Assembly (NCBI GenBank): GCA_031256955.1
Contig: JAIRPP010000008.1
Span: forward strand, 272,001-336,000
Source: Candidatus Methanoplasma sp.
GTDB lineage: Archaea > Thermoplasmatota > Thermoplasmata > Methanomassiliicoccales > Methanomethylophilaceae
Reading direction: 5' to 3'
Length of the DNA stretch: 64,000 bases
Part shown: positions 1 to 7,799 of the stretch, piece by piece
How positions within the stretch are numbered: the stretch's first letter is position 1
Layout: every line of letters starts with the position of its first letter
Notes under the pieces: generated by a model
What the model saw: only the letters and a program-made list of their open reading frames with translations
Databases searched by the model: none
What the model was told of the DNA's origin: nothing
Made by a program: the position numbers and the translations under genes

Positions 1-2
1 TT

Positions 3-1238
3 CGGTCGGAATCCCTGGACTCCCGCGCCGTGAGGGATCTGGAGTCGGTGAAGCCCGGAGAGATCGCGCTCATAGATCAGAAGTGGCATCAGAAGCAAGA
101 CAAGGGGCGCGTCGACGGCCTCGTCAGGGACTTCATAGGCAAGGGGGGCGCGATCCTCGCGATAGGCGACCCCGGCATCTTCTCGAAGAACGGGAGCCTG
201 GCGTTCTCCGCCTTCTCGGACGACGCGGACGTATACGGCGCGTATTTCGATTTCGCGGAGAACAGATACGCGTGCCTGAGCGTGGACTGCGGCGATGCTG
301 CGGAGTCTCTGGACGAGGCGTGCTTCCGGGCGACGGATGCCGCGCGCGCATCGAAGGGCGCCGTCCTGGCGTCCGGCTCCGGGATCTCCTGGGGCCAGGA
401 GTATCAGAGCACCCTGATCCGCCATTACTCCGGATACGGGTGGCTGAACGTCATGACCATGTACACGGTAGTGGAGGAATCCAATGCCAGGTACAATTAT
501 TACCAGACCCATTACAGGCTGCAGTCCGTCCCCGAGTCCGGCGCCAGGACGGCGGACATGTACATATCGTCCCAGCATAACCAAAACAACATGGCCTTGG
601 TCGATTATTCGCCCACCACCTCGTCCGGATCCTCCACCGTGGGCGTGTCCGTGGGCGCCAGCGTGGCTACGGGCGGCACAGGCTCGATCAGCCTGACCGG
701 CAGCTGGCAGTACAGCGTGAGCGACGTCATGGTCATAGACCAGTCCAACTTCGGCACGAACTCCTTCAGCACATGGCATAACGTGGATGAGACGAAATCC
801 GTCGGCTCCGCCACATACGTCATCGAGCCCGGGAAGGTCACGAAGGTGGACTGCCAGTCTGGGGCGAGGGATGGCGCGTACCGCTGCTACGAAAACTATT
901 CCATCCAGTTCCAGAAGAACGGAGCCATGAAGAAATACAGCGAGAGGCTGAACGTGACGATCATCGGCCTGCCGTGCGAGATAACGTACGACACCAACGG
1001 CGCGGACGAGTATTTCGGACCGGAGGGAGCCATATATCCGATCGGATCCTTCAGCCCCGCGTATTCGGCGACGTATAGCAGAGGGACCACGGTCGCGCAC
1101 AGCAACCACAACTACTGGAAAACCGGATCCGTTTTCGCGGGATACTCCACGGATCCGAACGCGACGGCCGCGCAGTACGCCCCGTATTCGACCTTCGTGG
1201 CGACCTGCGACATGACTCTGTACATGGTGTGGATATGA
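3..1238 (+). CDS. Surface protein, 3' part (5' end outside window)
   Basis: The frame is open to the left edge, so the GTG at 30 in the ORF track is probably internal and the gene starts upstream. The visible part has an alpha/beta-looking N-terminal half with no motif I recognise. A Ser/Gly/Thr-rich beta-like stretch (about residues 195-235) and a segment with paired cysteines follow. The last ~85 residues resemble a degenerate InlB/Listeria-Bacteroides repeat (YDTNG at its start, TLYMVW at its end). This terminal repeat links it to the surface proteins at 55-64 kb. No C-terminal membrane anchor is visible. It overlaps the next small gene by ATGA. A cell-surface location is inferred and the function is unknown. 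Confidence 0.6.
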   Translation, partial: RSESLDSRAVRDLESVKPGEIALIDQKWHQKQDKGRVDGLVRDFIGKGGAILAIGDPGIFSKNGSLAFSAFSDDADVYGAYFDFAENRYACLSVDCGDAAESLDEACFRATDAARASKGAVLASGSGISWGQEYQSTLIRHYSGYGWLNVMTMYTVVEESNARYNYYQTHYRLQSVPESGARTADMYISSQHNQNNMALVDYSPTTSSGSSTVGVSVGASVATGGTGSISLTGSWQYSVSDVMVIDQSNFGTNSFSTWHNVDETKSVGSATYVIEPGKVTKVDCQSGARDGAYRCYENYSIQFQKNGAMKKYSERLNVTIIGLPCEITYDTNGADEYFGPEGAIYPIGSFSPAYSATYSRGTTVAHSNHNYWKTGSVFAGYSTDPNATAAQYAPYSTFVATCDMTLYMVWI

Positions 1239-1492
1239 ATGCGAGCCGGGAAAGGCTGCCCCTGATGCTCGCCGTCGTCGGCTCGGCGCTCGTCCTGGGA
1301 GGCGTGGTCGCGTACGTCGGCTCGGCGATATATCGGATGCTGGACTCCTCCGGCGAGATGGGGCTGTTCGAACCAGAGTCCAGCAGATACGCCGCGATGG
1401 CGCATGCCCCGGAGATGTGCGCCATCCTGTTGGCGGCGGGGGCGCTGGCGTGGGCCGCGACGTTCTGGCTGGAACTCTCGCCCGCGAAGTGA
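1235..1492 (+). CDS. Small two-TM membrane protein
   Basis: An 85-residue protein starting at an ATG that overlaps the TGA of the preceding gene (ATGA). I prefer this to the GTG at 1235-6 used by the ORF track because the coupling is exact. It has two hydrophobic segments (about residues 9-30 and 60-78) separated by a short polar loop rich in Glu and Ser. Translational coupling suggests it is a membrane partner or anchor for the upstream surface protein, but that is inference. I recognise no family. A hairpin with a T-rich tail follows directly. Confidence 0.55.
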   Translation: MNASRERLPLMLAVVGSALVLGGVVAYVGSAIYRMLDSSGEMGLFEPESSRYAAMAHAPEMCAILLAAGALAWAATFWLELSPAK

Positions 1493-1503
1493 GACGATCA
1501 AGC

Positions 1504-1530
1504 GCGGGGAATACCCCGCTTCTTTCTTCA
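1504..1530 (+). terminator. Hairpin plus T-rich tail
   Basis: GCGGGG-AATA-CCCCGC stem-loop followed by TTCTTTCTTC, 12 bp after the stop of the small membrane protein. It looks like the end of the surface-protein operon. Confidence 0.55.
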
Positions 1531-1618
1531 TCCGGGCGCATGGGGACCTCTCGAAGCCGTAGCGGAGAATCTCCGAGACGCATGCGCAGGCCCGCGCCCA
1601 TGGAATCGGATACAGTTA

Positions 1619-1628
1619 GAAAAAACGA
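1619..1628 (-). terminator. T-run terminator of tRNA-Val
   Basis: On the minus strand the tRNA 3' end is followed about 20 nt later by CGTTTTTTCT, a typical archaeal oligo-T terminator. Confidence 0.5.
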
Positions 1629-1648
1629 ACGCCAGACGTGGTTTATGG

Positions 1649-1721
1649 TGGGCTCGGCCGGATTTGAACCGGCGACCTCCGCCATGTCAAGGCGACGTCA
1701 TAACCCCTAGACCACGAGCCC
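1649..1721 (-). tRNA. tRNA-Val (GAC)
   Basis: On the minus strand the sequence folds as a complete cloverleaf. The acceptor GGGCTCG pairs with CGAGCCC, and the T arm is GCCGG-TTCAAAT-CCGGC. The anticodon arm TCGCC-TTGACAT-GGCGG has anticodon GAC. The discriminator is A, and CCA appears to be encoded (down to 1646). A TATA-like AAGTATTAAG lies about 30 bp upstream. No intron is visible. It stands alone between convergent and divergent protein genes. Confidence 0.95.
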
Positions 1722-1748
1722 GGTGCCACTCGTATCCGCTTGCCGTTC

Positions 1749-1757
1749 TTAATACTT
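1749..1757 (-). promoter_or_regulatory. TATA element of tRNA-Val
   Basis: Minus-strand AAGTATTAA centred about 31 bp upstream of the tRNA 5' end, the usual archaeal TATA position. Confidence 0.5.
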
Positions 1758-1816
1758 TCTAGGTTCCGACGGGAGGCTCCCCTCCCTGCCCGCCGCGCGG
1801 CCGCGGGCGGGGCAAA

Positions 1817-1825
1817 CCCATATAA
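1817..1825 (+). promoter_or_regulatory. TATA box of the 70-aa Cys protein
   Basis: CCATATAAC centred about 27 bp before the ATG at 1848. The spacing implies transcription starts at or next to the start codon (leaderless mRNA). It also argues against the upstream start in the ORF track. Confidence 0.6.
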
Positions 1826-1847
1826 CAAAACAAACGGATACGGGCTC

Positions 1848-2060
1848 ATGAACGCTTCCAGAGGCGGCGACGCCGCCAAACCCTGCGACGTGGCGGGCTG
1901 CGACAAGGATTCCGAACGGTCCATAAGCCTCAAGCAGGTCTCCAAATCGGATCTGACGCTGAAGAACCCCGACGCGAAGAACGTGCGCCTGTGCAAGGCG
2001 CACTACAGGGAGTTCAAGAAGGAGACCAAGTCCAGCAGGGACCTCGACAGGGTCTATTGA
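1848..2060 (+). CDS. Small Cys/His protein, possible zinc-binding
   Basis: A 70-residue hydrophilic protein. I start it at the ATG at 1848 because a TATA box sits 27 bp upstream; the ORF-track start at 1740 would lie before that promoter. It contains a CDVAGC pair near residue 13 and a CKAHY motif near residue 48, a C2-C-H arrangement that could bind one zinc. The C-terminal third is rich in Lys, Arg and Asp. It may bind nucleic acid or the ribosome, but there is no direct evidence. It lies 19 bp upstream of the RNase Z gene on the same strand, so the two are probably co-transcribed. Confidence 0.6.
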   Translation: MNASRGGDAAKPCDVAGCDKDSERSISLKQVSKSDLTLKNPDAKNVRLCKAHYREFKKETKSSRDLDRVY

Positions 2061-2079
2061 ACCGGGGCCGGCGCGCGAG

Positions 2080-2991
2080 ATGCTGGAGATACTTTTCCTG
2101 GGGACCGGCGCCAGCGTCCCCTCCCGCGAGAGCGCGCCCTCCTGCATCGCCGTCAGGTGCGGGAGGGAGATCGCCCTCTTCGACTGCGGGGAGGGGTCCC
2201 AGAGGCAGCTGATGGTCTCCCCGTTCTCGTTCATGAAGATCTCCTGCATATTCATAACCCACATGCACGGGGACCACGTCCTGGGCCTCCCGGGCCTCGT
2301 CCAGACCATGTCCATGTCCGGGAGGTCGGAGCCGCTCACCGTGTGCGGGCCCCCCGGGATCAGGGGCTTCCTGGACGCGGTCTCCGACGCGTGCGAGGGG
2401 AGGGCGTCCTACCCCCTCGAGATAATCGAGGCCGAGCCGGGCTTCGAAGCGCGCTTCGAGGGCTTCTCCGTGTCCGCGTTCGAGACGGACCACGGGGTGC
2501 GCTCCCTCGGGTTCGCGCTGAGGGAGCATCCCCGCAGGGGGAGGTTCGACAGGGCCAGGGCGGTGGCGCTGGGCGTGAGACCAGGCCCTGACTTCTCCAG
2601 GCTCCAGAACGGGGAGAGCGTCGGCTCCGTCTCCCCCGCGGACGTGATGGGGGAGCCCCAGCCGGGGCTCTCGGTGGTCTACTCCGGGGACACCCTGCCC
2701 TGCGACGGGGTGAGGTCCGCCGCGATGGGCGCGGACGTGCTCATACACGAGGCCACTTACTCGGCGCGCGACGCGGGCCTCGCCGCGAGCCACGGGCACT
2801 CCACCGCCGAGCAGGCGGCGGAGATCGCCAGGGGGTGCGGGTGCGGGGCGCTCCTGCTGACCCACGTCAGCAACCGCTACGACGACAGGTCGGAGATAGA
2901 GGAGGAGGCGCGGAGGGTCTTCCCGGAGTCCCGCGCCGCGAGGGACATGGACCTGTTCGCGGTGTCGGCGGACGGGCTCAGATCAGCTTGA
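2080..2991 (+). CDS. rnz: Ribonuclease Z (tRNA 3'-endonuclease)
   Basis: A 303-residue metallo-beta-lactamase-fold enzyme that cleaves the 3' trailer from pre-tRNAs. Visible motifs are the N-terminal LGTGASVPS strand, the zinc-binding THMHGDH signature near residue 60, DH near residue 147, SGDT near residue 205, and the later HEATY and SHGHST histidines. Length is normal for archaeal and short bacterial RNase Z. The central insertion (about residues 150-200) matches the flexible-arm/exosite position of the family. It follows the small Cys protein by 19 bp. Its last 14 bp overlap the convergent HTH-CBS gene. Confidence 0.95.
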   Translation: MLEILFLGTGASVPSRESAPSCIAVRCGREIALFDCGEGSQRQLMVSPFSFMKISCIFITHMHGDHVLGLPGLVQTMSMSGRSEPLTVCGPPGIRGFLDAVSDACEGRASYPLEIIEAEPGFEARFEGFSVSAFETDHGVRSLGFALREHPRRGRFDRARAVALGVRPGPDFSRLQNGESVGSVSPADVMGEPQPGLSVVYSGDTLPCDGVRSAAMGADVLIHEATYSARDAGLAASHGHSTAEQAAEIARGCGCGALLLTHVSNRYDDRSEIEEEARRVFPESRAARDMDLFAVSADGLRSA

Positions 2992-3541
2992 GCATGTCGG
3001 CGTTGGTTATCATCCCGACCAGCTTCCCCTTCTTGGAGACCAGGACCGCGTCGCAGTCGCTCATCATGGTTGTGACGGACGATATTGGCGTGTTCTCGCT
3101 CACCACCGGGAAGGACTCGTCCATGATGCTGGAGATCACCGTGTCCTTCAGCTCCTCCATGGTCTTGCCCTTCCTCATGAGGTCGAAGATCTTCTTCTCC
3201 GAGATGCTCCCGACGGGCGCGTCCCCGGACAGAACGGGGAGCTGCGAGAAGCCGGTGGACATCATCAGCTCGGACGCGGTGTGGACCCTCTCGTTGCATT
3301 GTATGGTCACTATGCTCTTGGACGAGACGTCCGCCGCGGTGGCGTCCCTGCGGCTGTCATTGTGTATGCGCTCCAGCGTCTCGAACAGCGCGACCACGGT
3401 GTCGTAGCTGGCGGAGATCCTCCCCCTCTCGATCTTGGCTATCGTGCTCTGGCTGACCCCCGAGTCGCGAGCCAGCTCCGTCTGGGTTATGTCCAGGGAC
3501 TTCCTCATCTTCCTTATGTCCGACGCGGGGGGGAACTTCAT
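2978..3541 (-). CDS. HTH-XRE plus two-CBS-domain regulator
   Basis: A 187-residue protein with a Cro/C1-type helix-turn-helix (about residues 10-60, with ITQTELARDSGVSQSTIAKIE) followed by two CBS domains. CBS pairs usually bind adenosyl ligands such as AMP, ATP or SAM, so this is probably a metabolite-sensing transcription regulator; its ligand and targets are unknown. I use the ATG at 3541. The ORF-track ATG at 3565 lies inside a CATATATG box centred 26 bp upstream of 3541, which is the expected TATA position for a leaderless mRNA. It is divergent from the SAM synthetase gene and may sense SAM or AMP, but that is speculation. Confidence 0.85.
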   Translation of the reverse strand: MKFPPASDIRKMRKSLDITQTELARDSGVSQSTIAKIERGRISASYDTVVALFETLERIHNDSRRDATAADVSSKSIVTIQCNERVHTASELMMSTGFSQLPVLSGDAPVGSISEKKIFDLMRKGKTMEELKDTVISSIMDESFPVVSENTPISSVTTMMSDCDAVLVSKKGKLVGMITNADMLKLI

Positions 3542-3562
3542 GCTTGCATGAGATAAAATATT

Positions 3563-3570
3563 CATATATG
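3563..3570 (-). promoter_or_regulatory. TATA box of HTH-CBS gene
   Basis: CATATATG centred 26 bp from the ATG at 3541. It overlaps the alternative upstream start codon, which is why that start is rejected. Confidence 0.6.
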
Positions 3571-3655
3571 ATTATTTCTATCAATTCTTTTTTTAAACGA
3601 ACAGCGACGATGCGTTATGCATTGGATGCGCGCGAAGCGCAGCGAGGTAATATAG

Positions 3656-4885
3656 ATGGCAGCTAAAAAGAACATATACGTGAACGGGCTCGACGAGCTC
3701 CCCCTCCCCCTCAGGAAGATAGAGATCGTCGAGAGGAAAGGCATAGGCCACCCCGACAGCGTCGCCGACGCGCTGTCCGAGGAGGTCAGCAAGGCGCTCT
3801 GCAAGCTCTACGTGAAGGAGATCGGGCACGTGCTCCACCACAACACCGACGAGACCCAGATCGCGGCGGGATCCTCCGCCCCCAGGTTCGGCGGCGGGAC
3901 GGTCATAGACCCGTCCTTCATACTGCTGGTCGGGCGCGCCACCACCCACGTCGGCGAGGGCAAGGACCTCAAGTCCCTCCCCTGCAAGCCCACCGCGCTG
4001 GAGGCCGCCAGGAAGTACCTCAGGAAGACCTTCCCCAACCTGAACTCCGATTCCGGGGTCATACTCGACGCCAAGATCGGCATGGGGTCCGACGACCTCA
4101 CCGGCGTGTACAAGGCGTCCGGGCACAGGGCCAACGACACCTCCTTCGGCGTGGGGTACGCCCCGTACTCCATAACGGACAGGGTGGTCCTGGAGACCGA
4201 GGAGTTCATCAACGGCCCGCTCAAGAAGAAGCTCCCCGAGACCGGGCAGGACGTCAAGGTCATGGCGTCCAGGGTCGGCAAGAAGATCAACCTCACCGTG
4301 GCCTGCGCCATGGTCGACAGGCACATAGACGACGAGGCGGCGTACAAGTCGTCCATAGAGCAGCTGCACAACGCGGTGATGGACAACGCCCTGAAGATCG
4401 TCGGCCAGGAGGACGTGAGCGTCCACCTGGACGTCAACACCGCCGACGACTACAAGAAGAAGGTCTACTACCTCACCGTCACCGGCATGTCGCAGGAGAT
4501 GGGCGACGACGGGTCCGTCGGCAGGGGCAACAGGTGCAACGGGCTCATAACCCCGTACAGGCCCATGTCCATGGAGGCCACGTCCGGGAAGAACCCCATA
4601 ACGCACATCGGCAAGCTGTACAACGTCATGTCCAAGCTCATAGCGGACGAGGTTGCGGAGAAGGTCGTCTCCGAGGCGGAGGTCCACGTGAGGATCCTCT
4701 CGCAGATAGGGAAGCCCGTGTCCGAGCCCCTCAACGCCGCCATAGAGATCCGCCACCCCGGGATCGAGAAGGACCCGAACTTCAAGAAATGGAAGACGGA
4801 GGCCGAGTCGGTCGCGGAGGGCTGGCTGGATAATATTGATAAAGTGACGAATCTTATCATCAACGGCAAGGTCAGGACGTTCTGA
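3656..4885 (+). CDS. mat: S-adenosylmethionine synthetase, archaeal type
   Basis: A 409-residue protein that makes SAM from ATP and methionine. It is the archaeal MAT family (AdoMet_Synthase), not the bacterial MetK fold variant. Conserved stretches include GIGHPDSVADAL near residue 30, HHNTDE near residue 61, FGGG near residue 78, GRGNRCNGLITPYRP near residue 290 and GKNPITHIGKLYN. Length matches the family. SAM supplies methylation and radical-SAM chemistry, here including RaSEA. A winged-helix protein follows after 19 bp on the same strand, probably in the same operon. Confidence 0.95.
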   Translation: MAAKKNIYVNGLDELPLPLRKIEIVERKGIGHPDSVADALSEEVSKALCKLYVKEIGHVLHHNTDETQIAAGSSAPRFGGGTVIDPSFILLVGRATTHVGEGKDLKSLPCKPTALEAARKYLRKTFPNLNSDSGVILDAKIGMGSDDLTGVYKASGHRANDTSFGVGYAPYSITDRVVLETEEFINGPLKKKLPETGQDVKVMASRVGKKINLTVACAMVDRHIDDEAAYKSSIEQLHNAVMDNALKIVGQEDVSVHLDVNTADDYKKKVYYLTVTGMSQEMGDDGSVGRGNRCNGLITPYRPMSMEATSGKNPITHIGKLYNVMSKLIADEVAEKVVSEAEVHVRILSQIGKPVSEPLNAAIEIRHPGIEKDPNFKKWKTEAESVAEGWLDNIDKVTNLIINGKVRTF

Positions 4886-4904
4886 CCGCGCCAAGGGTGA
4901 AAAA

Positions 4905-5498
4905 ATGAAGATAATCGAGGTTCCGCAGTTCGGCCCGATGTTCCGCTTCAGCGACGCGAACATATACTGGGCGCTATACCTCCTATCCGACGGGAAGAGG
5001 GTGGGGCGCAAAAAGCTCGCAGATTCCATAGGGATAGGCGAAGGGAGCATGCGCAGGATAGTGGACACGCTGAAGGAGCGGAGCCTCGTCACCATCAAGC
5101 AGACCGGCATGACCATAACCAAGGCGGGGATCGCCTACATGAACAAGATCCCCGTCAAGGTCGTGGACGTGCGCCTGGGGGACTCGGCCGTCGGCGAGCA
5201 CTCCCAGGGCGTGGTGGTGCTCGGGGTGGCCGGGAAGATACAGAACGGGATGCAGCAGCGCGACGCGGGGATAAAGGCGGGCGCGTCCGGCTGCACCACC
5301 GTCGTCATAAGGGACGGCGCCCTCATGATCCCCCCGGACTGGAACATCGACAGGGAGAACCCCGACCTGGCCTACAAGATACGGAAGGACACATGGCTGA
5401 CCCAGAACGACGTGCTCATAGTCGGCAGCGGGCAGACCCAGGCCCTGGCGATAGAGGCCGCCCTGAACGCGGCCTTCGAGCTCATACCGGACATATGA
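4905..5498 (+). CDS. Winged-helix protein with DUF4443-like C-terminal domain
   Basis: A 197-residue protein. The N-terminal ~80 residues form a winged helix-turn-helix (GRKKLADSIGIGEGSMRRIVDTLKE). The C-terminal part is a compact alpha/beta domain containing GVVVLGVAG, GASGCTTVVIRDG and a terminal GSGQTQALAIEAA helix. This resembles the archaeal DUF4443 family, recalled rather than searched. It lies 19 bp after the SAM synthetase gene, so a role in controlling SAM or methionine metabolism is plausible. No ligand or target can be read from the sequence. Confidence 0.6.
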   Translation: MKIIEVPQFGPMFRFSDANIYWALYLLSDGKRVGRKKLADSIGIGEGSMRRIVDTLKERSLVTIKQTGMTITKAGIAYMNKIPVKVVDVRLGDSAVGEHSQGVVVLGVAGKIQNGMQQRDAGIKAGASGCTTVVIRDGALMIPPDWNIDRENPDLAYKIRKDTWLTQNDVLIVGSGQTQALAIEAALNAAFELIPDI

Positions 5499-5520
5499 CC
5501 CGGCGGGAGACGGCGGCGGG

Positions 5521-6483
5521 ATGAAACACCTTTACAGCTATTCTTCATATCAGCCCCTGTCGGGGCTGCCCGGCGAGGGGACGGCGGCCGAGAGGGCCGC
5601 GGGGCTGGGCTGCGACGGCCTGGAGCTCCTGACCCCCTACGGGAATGTCCCGGGGCATTTCATCGGCGCGTCCGTCGCGGCGCACCTGCCGTTCGCGGCG
5701 GACTGGTACAGCGGGTGGGCCGGCAGGGCCGACCTGAGGGGGATGGACGAGGGCTGGGCGAGATACGTCTACTTCGGCAGGGACAGGGGCGAGATGGTCC
5801 GCAACGTGGCCCTGTCCATAGAGCGCGCGGCGGAGATCGATCCGGCGTACTGCGTCGTCCACGCCGGGAGCGCGAACCTGGGCGAGGTGACGCTCAGGAG
5901 GCAGACGGACGACAGCAGGGGCGTGCTGTCCGCGCTGGCGGAGATGATGAACGAGGTCGCGGCGTCGTTCAAAGGGGGGGAGCCCCCGGCGAGGCTCGCG
6001 TTCGAGAACCTGTGGTGGCCGGGCCTGAGGCTGAGGGAGAACTGGGAGAGGAGGCTCCTGGAGGACAGGCTGGAGTTCGAGAACTGGGGGCTCTGCCTGG
6101 ACACGGGGCACCTCATGAACACGCTCCCGGGCGCGGACGACGAGGAGAGCGCCATAGACGGCGCGCTCGAGGTCATAGACGGGTACGATTCGGGGACGAG
6201 GGAGCGCATATGCGCCATGCACTTCCACCTGAGCGCCAGCGCAGAATACCGCAGGTCTTTCAAAGAGGAGCCGAGGCCCGAGGGGGAGACCGTCCCGGAG
6301 ACAATGTCGAGGGTCTACCCGCACATAACCAGGATAGACCAGCACCGCCCGTTCTCGAGCCCGCGCTGCGTGGAGCTGGCGGAGGCGATATCGCCGGAGT
6401 TCCTGACCCACGAGATGATGGGGTCGGAGTCCGGGGACCCCATAGCGGACCTCAGGAAGCAGATCGCCCACTTCGGGCGGTGA
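5521..6483 (+). CDS. TIM-barrel sugar isomerase/endonuclease IV-like protein
   Basis: A 320-residue protein of the AP_endonuc_2/xylose-isomerase-like TIM-barrel superfamily. Metal-ligand-like positions typical of the barrel are visible: VVHAGS near residue 117, AFENLWWPG near residue 161, CLDTGH near residue 192, MHFHLS near residue 234 and DQHRPF near residue 276. The family includes sugar epimerases, isomerases and endonuclease IV; the exact substrate cannot be told. It follows the DUF4443-like gene by 22 bp and may be part of the mat operon. It converges on the membrane-protein island. Confidence 0.75.
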   Translation: MKHLYSYSSYQPLSGLPGEGTAAERAAGLGCDGLELLTPYGNVPGHFIGASVAAHLPFAADWYSGWAGRADLRGMDEGWARYVYFGRDRGEMVRNVALSIERAAEIDPAYCVVHAGSANLGEVTLRRQTDDSRGVLSALAEMMNEVAASFKGGEPPARLAFENLWWPGLRLRENWERRLLEDRLEFENWGLCLDTGHLMNTLPGADDEESAIDGALEVIDGYDSGTRERICAMHFHLSASAEYRRSFKEEPRPEGETVPETMSRVYPHITRIDQHRPFSSPRCVELAEAISPEFLTHEMMGSESGDPIADLRKQIAHFGR

Positions 6484-6620
6484 CGCCGCGAGCGGCGAGA
6501 GCCTCGCATGAGGATCGCGAGATGTGTCCGGCGGCCGCCGGGCGCTCCCCCGGGAGCGCGCCCATGATGACCGCGTATTCGAGGCGACGCATATGGGGGC
6601 CTGCGCCCGCGGCGCCTACG

Positions 6621-7259
6621 TCAATCCTTCCCGGGCGCGGTCATCCATCCCTTCGGCGGGTCCAGGTGCCTCGTGCGCAGGTACCGATGCGTCGCGAACG
6701 CCATGGCTACCGTCCAAATACCCCCGACGGCGGCGTACTGCCATGGGTTGACCATCCCTCCCGCGCAGACGATCCCAGCTATCGCGACCATCATGAACAG
6801 ATAGCCCGTGGCGGTCACCGAGAAATACGCCAGGCGGAACCTGCCGCGGGCGCCTCCCTCGAACACGTTTTCGATCATGACCTCCACATCCACCCCGGAC
6901 ATGAACATCAGCCCGAAAAGCATCGCCACGAAGTTGGATATCAGGAGGAGAACGTCCTCCGTCGCGGCGCACAGGGTCAGGGACGTGACCGTCAGCGCAC
7001 CCATGGAGAAGAACAGCATCGCCCTCCTCTTCATTCTAAGGTAGTAGTGCCCCAGCCCCGGGATCCTGGATATTACCGATGCCAGGTCCGTGTCCTTCTC
7101 GATGCGAACGTAGGGCTTCGCGAGGAGCGCCATCGCGGCGAAATAGGCGACGAAGATCAGGCTGAAGACGAAATACGGCGCGCCATGGGCCATTGCCTGC
7201 GCGATCGCCGGAATCAAGGCGAGCATCGCCGCGATCCTTCCGAGTCTTTTCATATCCAT
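6621..7259 (-). CDS. PGLGH-motif membrane protein, type B (inverted copy)
   Basis: A 212-residue protein with about six hydrophobic segments. The central motif PGLGHYYLRMKRRAMLFF (about residue 67) is the shared signature of this island and loosely recalls TM2-type membrane proteins. Its C-terminal ATHRYLRTRHLDPPKGWMT is identical to the copies ending at 10055 and 11453, and the DNA encoding it is nearly identical too, pointing to recent duplication. An SD-like GGAG lies 8-9 nt before the ATG; an alternative ATG is two codons in. It is divergent from the 7443 gene. The function is unknown. Confidence 0.7.
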   Translation of the reverse strand: MDMKRLGRIAAMLALIPAIAQAMAHGAPYFVFSLIFVAYFAAMALLAKPYVRIEKDTDLASVISRIPGLGHYYLRMKRRAMLFFSMGALTVTSLTLCAATEDVLLLISNFVAMLFGLMFMSGVDVEVMIENVFEGGARGRFRLAYFSVTATGYLFMMVAIAGIVCAGGMVNPWQYAAVGGIWTVAMAFATHRYLRTRHLDPPKGWMTAPGKD

Positions 7260-7442
7260 ATGGGTCTCTCCTGTAAATTACTTCGACAGGCGATTGACAT
7301 CGCGGAAGGCTAGCGAGAGGATGTTAAAAAATCTATCGGAAAATGAGAATTTCATATAAAATGCTTTAAAAATGATGGAATGATCCGGATATCGCTATGC
7401 AGTTGGGAGGGCGCATAGACAAACGAAAGAAAGGGGGAAGAT
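7260..7442. promoter_or_regulatory. AT-rich divergent promoter region
   Basis: 183 bp between divergently oriented genes and clearly more AT-rich than its surroundings. TATA-like stretches occur at about 7352-7376 (CATATAAAATGCTTTAAAAA). No open frame or RNA gene was seen. Confidence 0.4.
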
Positions 7443-7799
7443 ATGAAACGGAAGAGACGAGAACTGGTCATGCCTGTGAGGCACAGAGAGCTGAGGGGCG
7501 AAGAATGGGAGTATGAGGGAGGATTCCCCCACATAGTCGCAGGCTTTCTAGCTCAACAGGCGGCCTCTGCCGTTGCGAACAGGCTCGCAAAATCCAACAA
7601 TCCTTATCTGAAGGGCGCCGGGCTCACGCTTGGAGTGGCTTCGATCGCCATAGGGGCGGTGTCGGGCGCATCCGCGATATCTTTCGCAGTCAGCGGCGCC
7701 GATTCCATATTGAGGGCGGCGGTGGCGGCGGATGCGGTCTGCGAGTACACCGTCGCCCCGGTCAAGGGATCGATCGATCTCGCAAAATCCCTGGCGTAA
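7443..7799 (+). CDS. Small Ala/Gly-rich membrane-associated protein
   Basis: A 118-residue protein. The N-terminal ~30 residues are highly charged (MKRKRRE, RELRGEEWEYE). A long small-residue hydrophobic stretch (about residues 60-105) could form one or two membrane helices. A strong SD-like GGGGGAAG precedes the ATG by a few bases. Its stop overlaps the next start as TAATG, so the two are translationally coupled. I recognise no family. Base composition is more AT-rich than the flanking housekeeping genes, consistent with accessory DNA. Confidence 0.55.
   Translation: MKRKRRELVMPVRHRELRGEEWEYEGGFPHIVAGFLAQQAASAVANRLAKSNNPYLKGAGLTLGVASIAIGAVSGASAISFAVSGADSILRAAVAADAVCEYTVAPVKGSIDLAKSLA

Noticed and set aside
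1740-1847. N-terminal extension of the small Cys protein
   Set aside because: A TATA box at 1817-1825 lies inside it and the extension has no family-like sequence.
3593-5122. 509-residue minus-strand ORF
   Set aside because: Antisense shadow of the SAM synthetase gene, which has clear family motifs; the shadow has biased Val/Asp/Leu composition.
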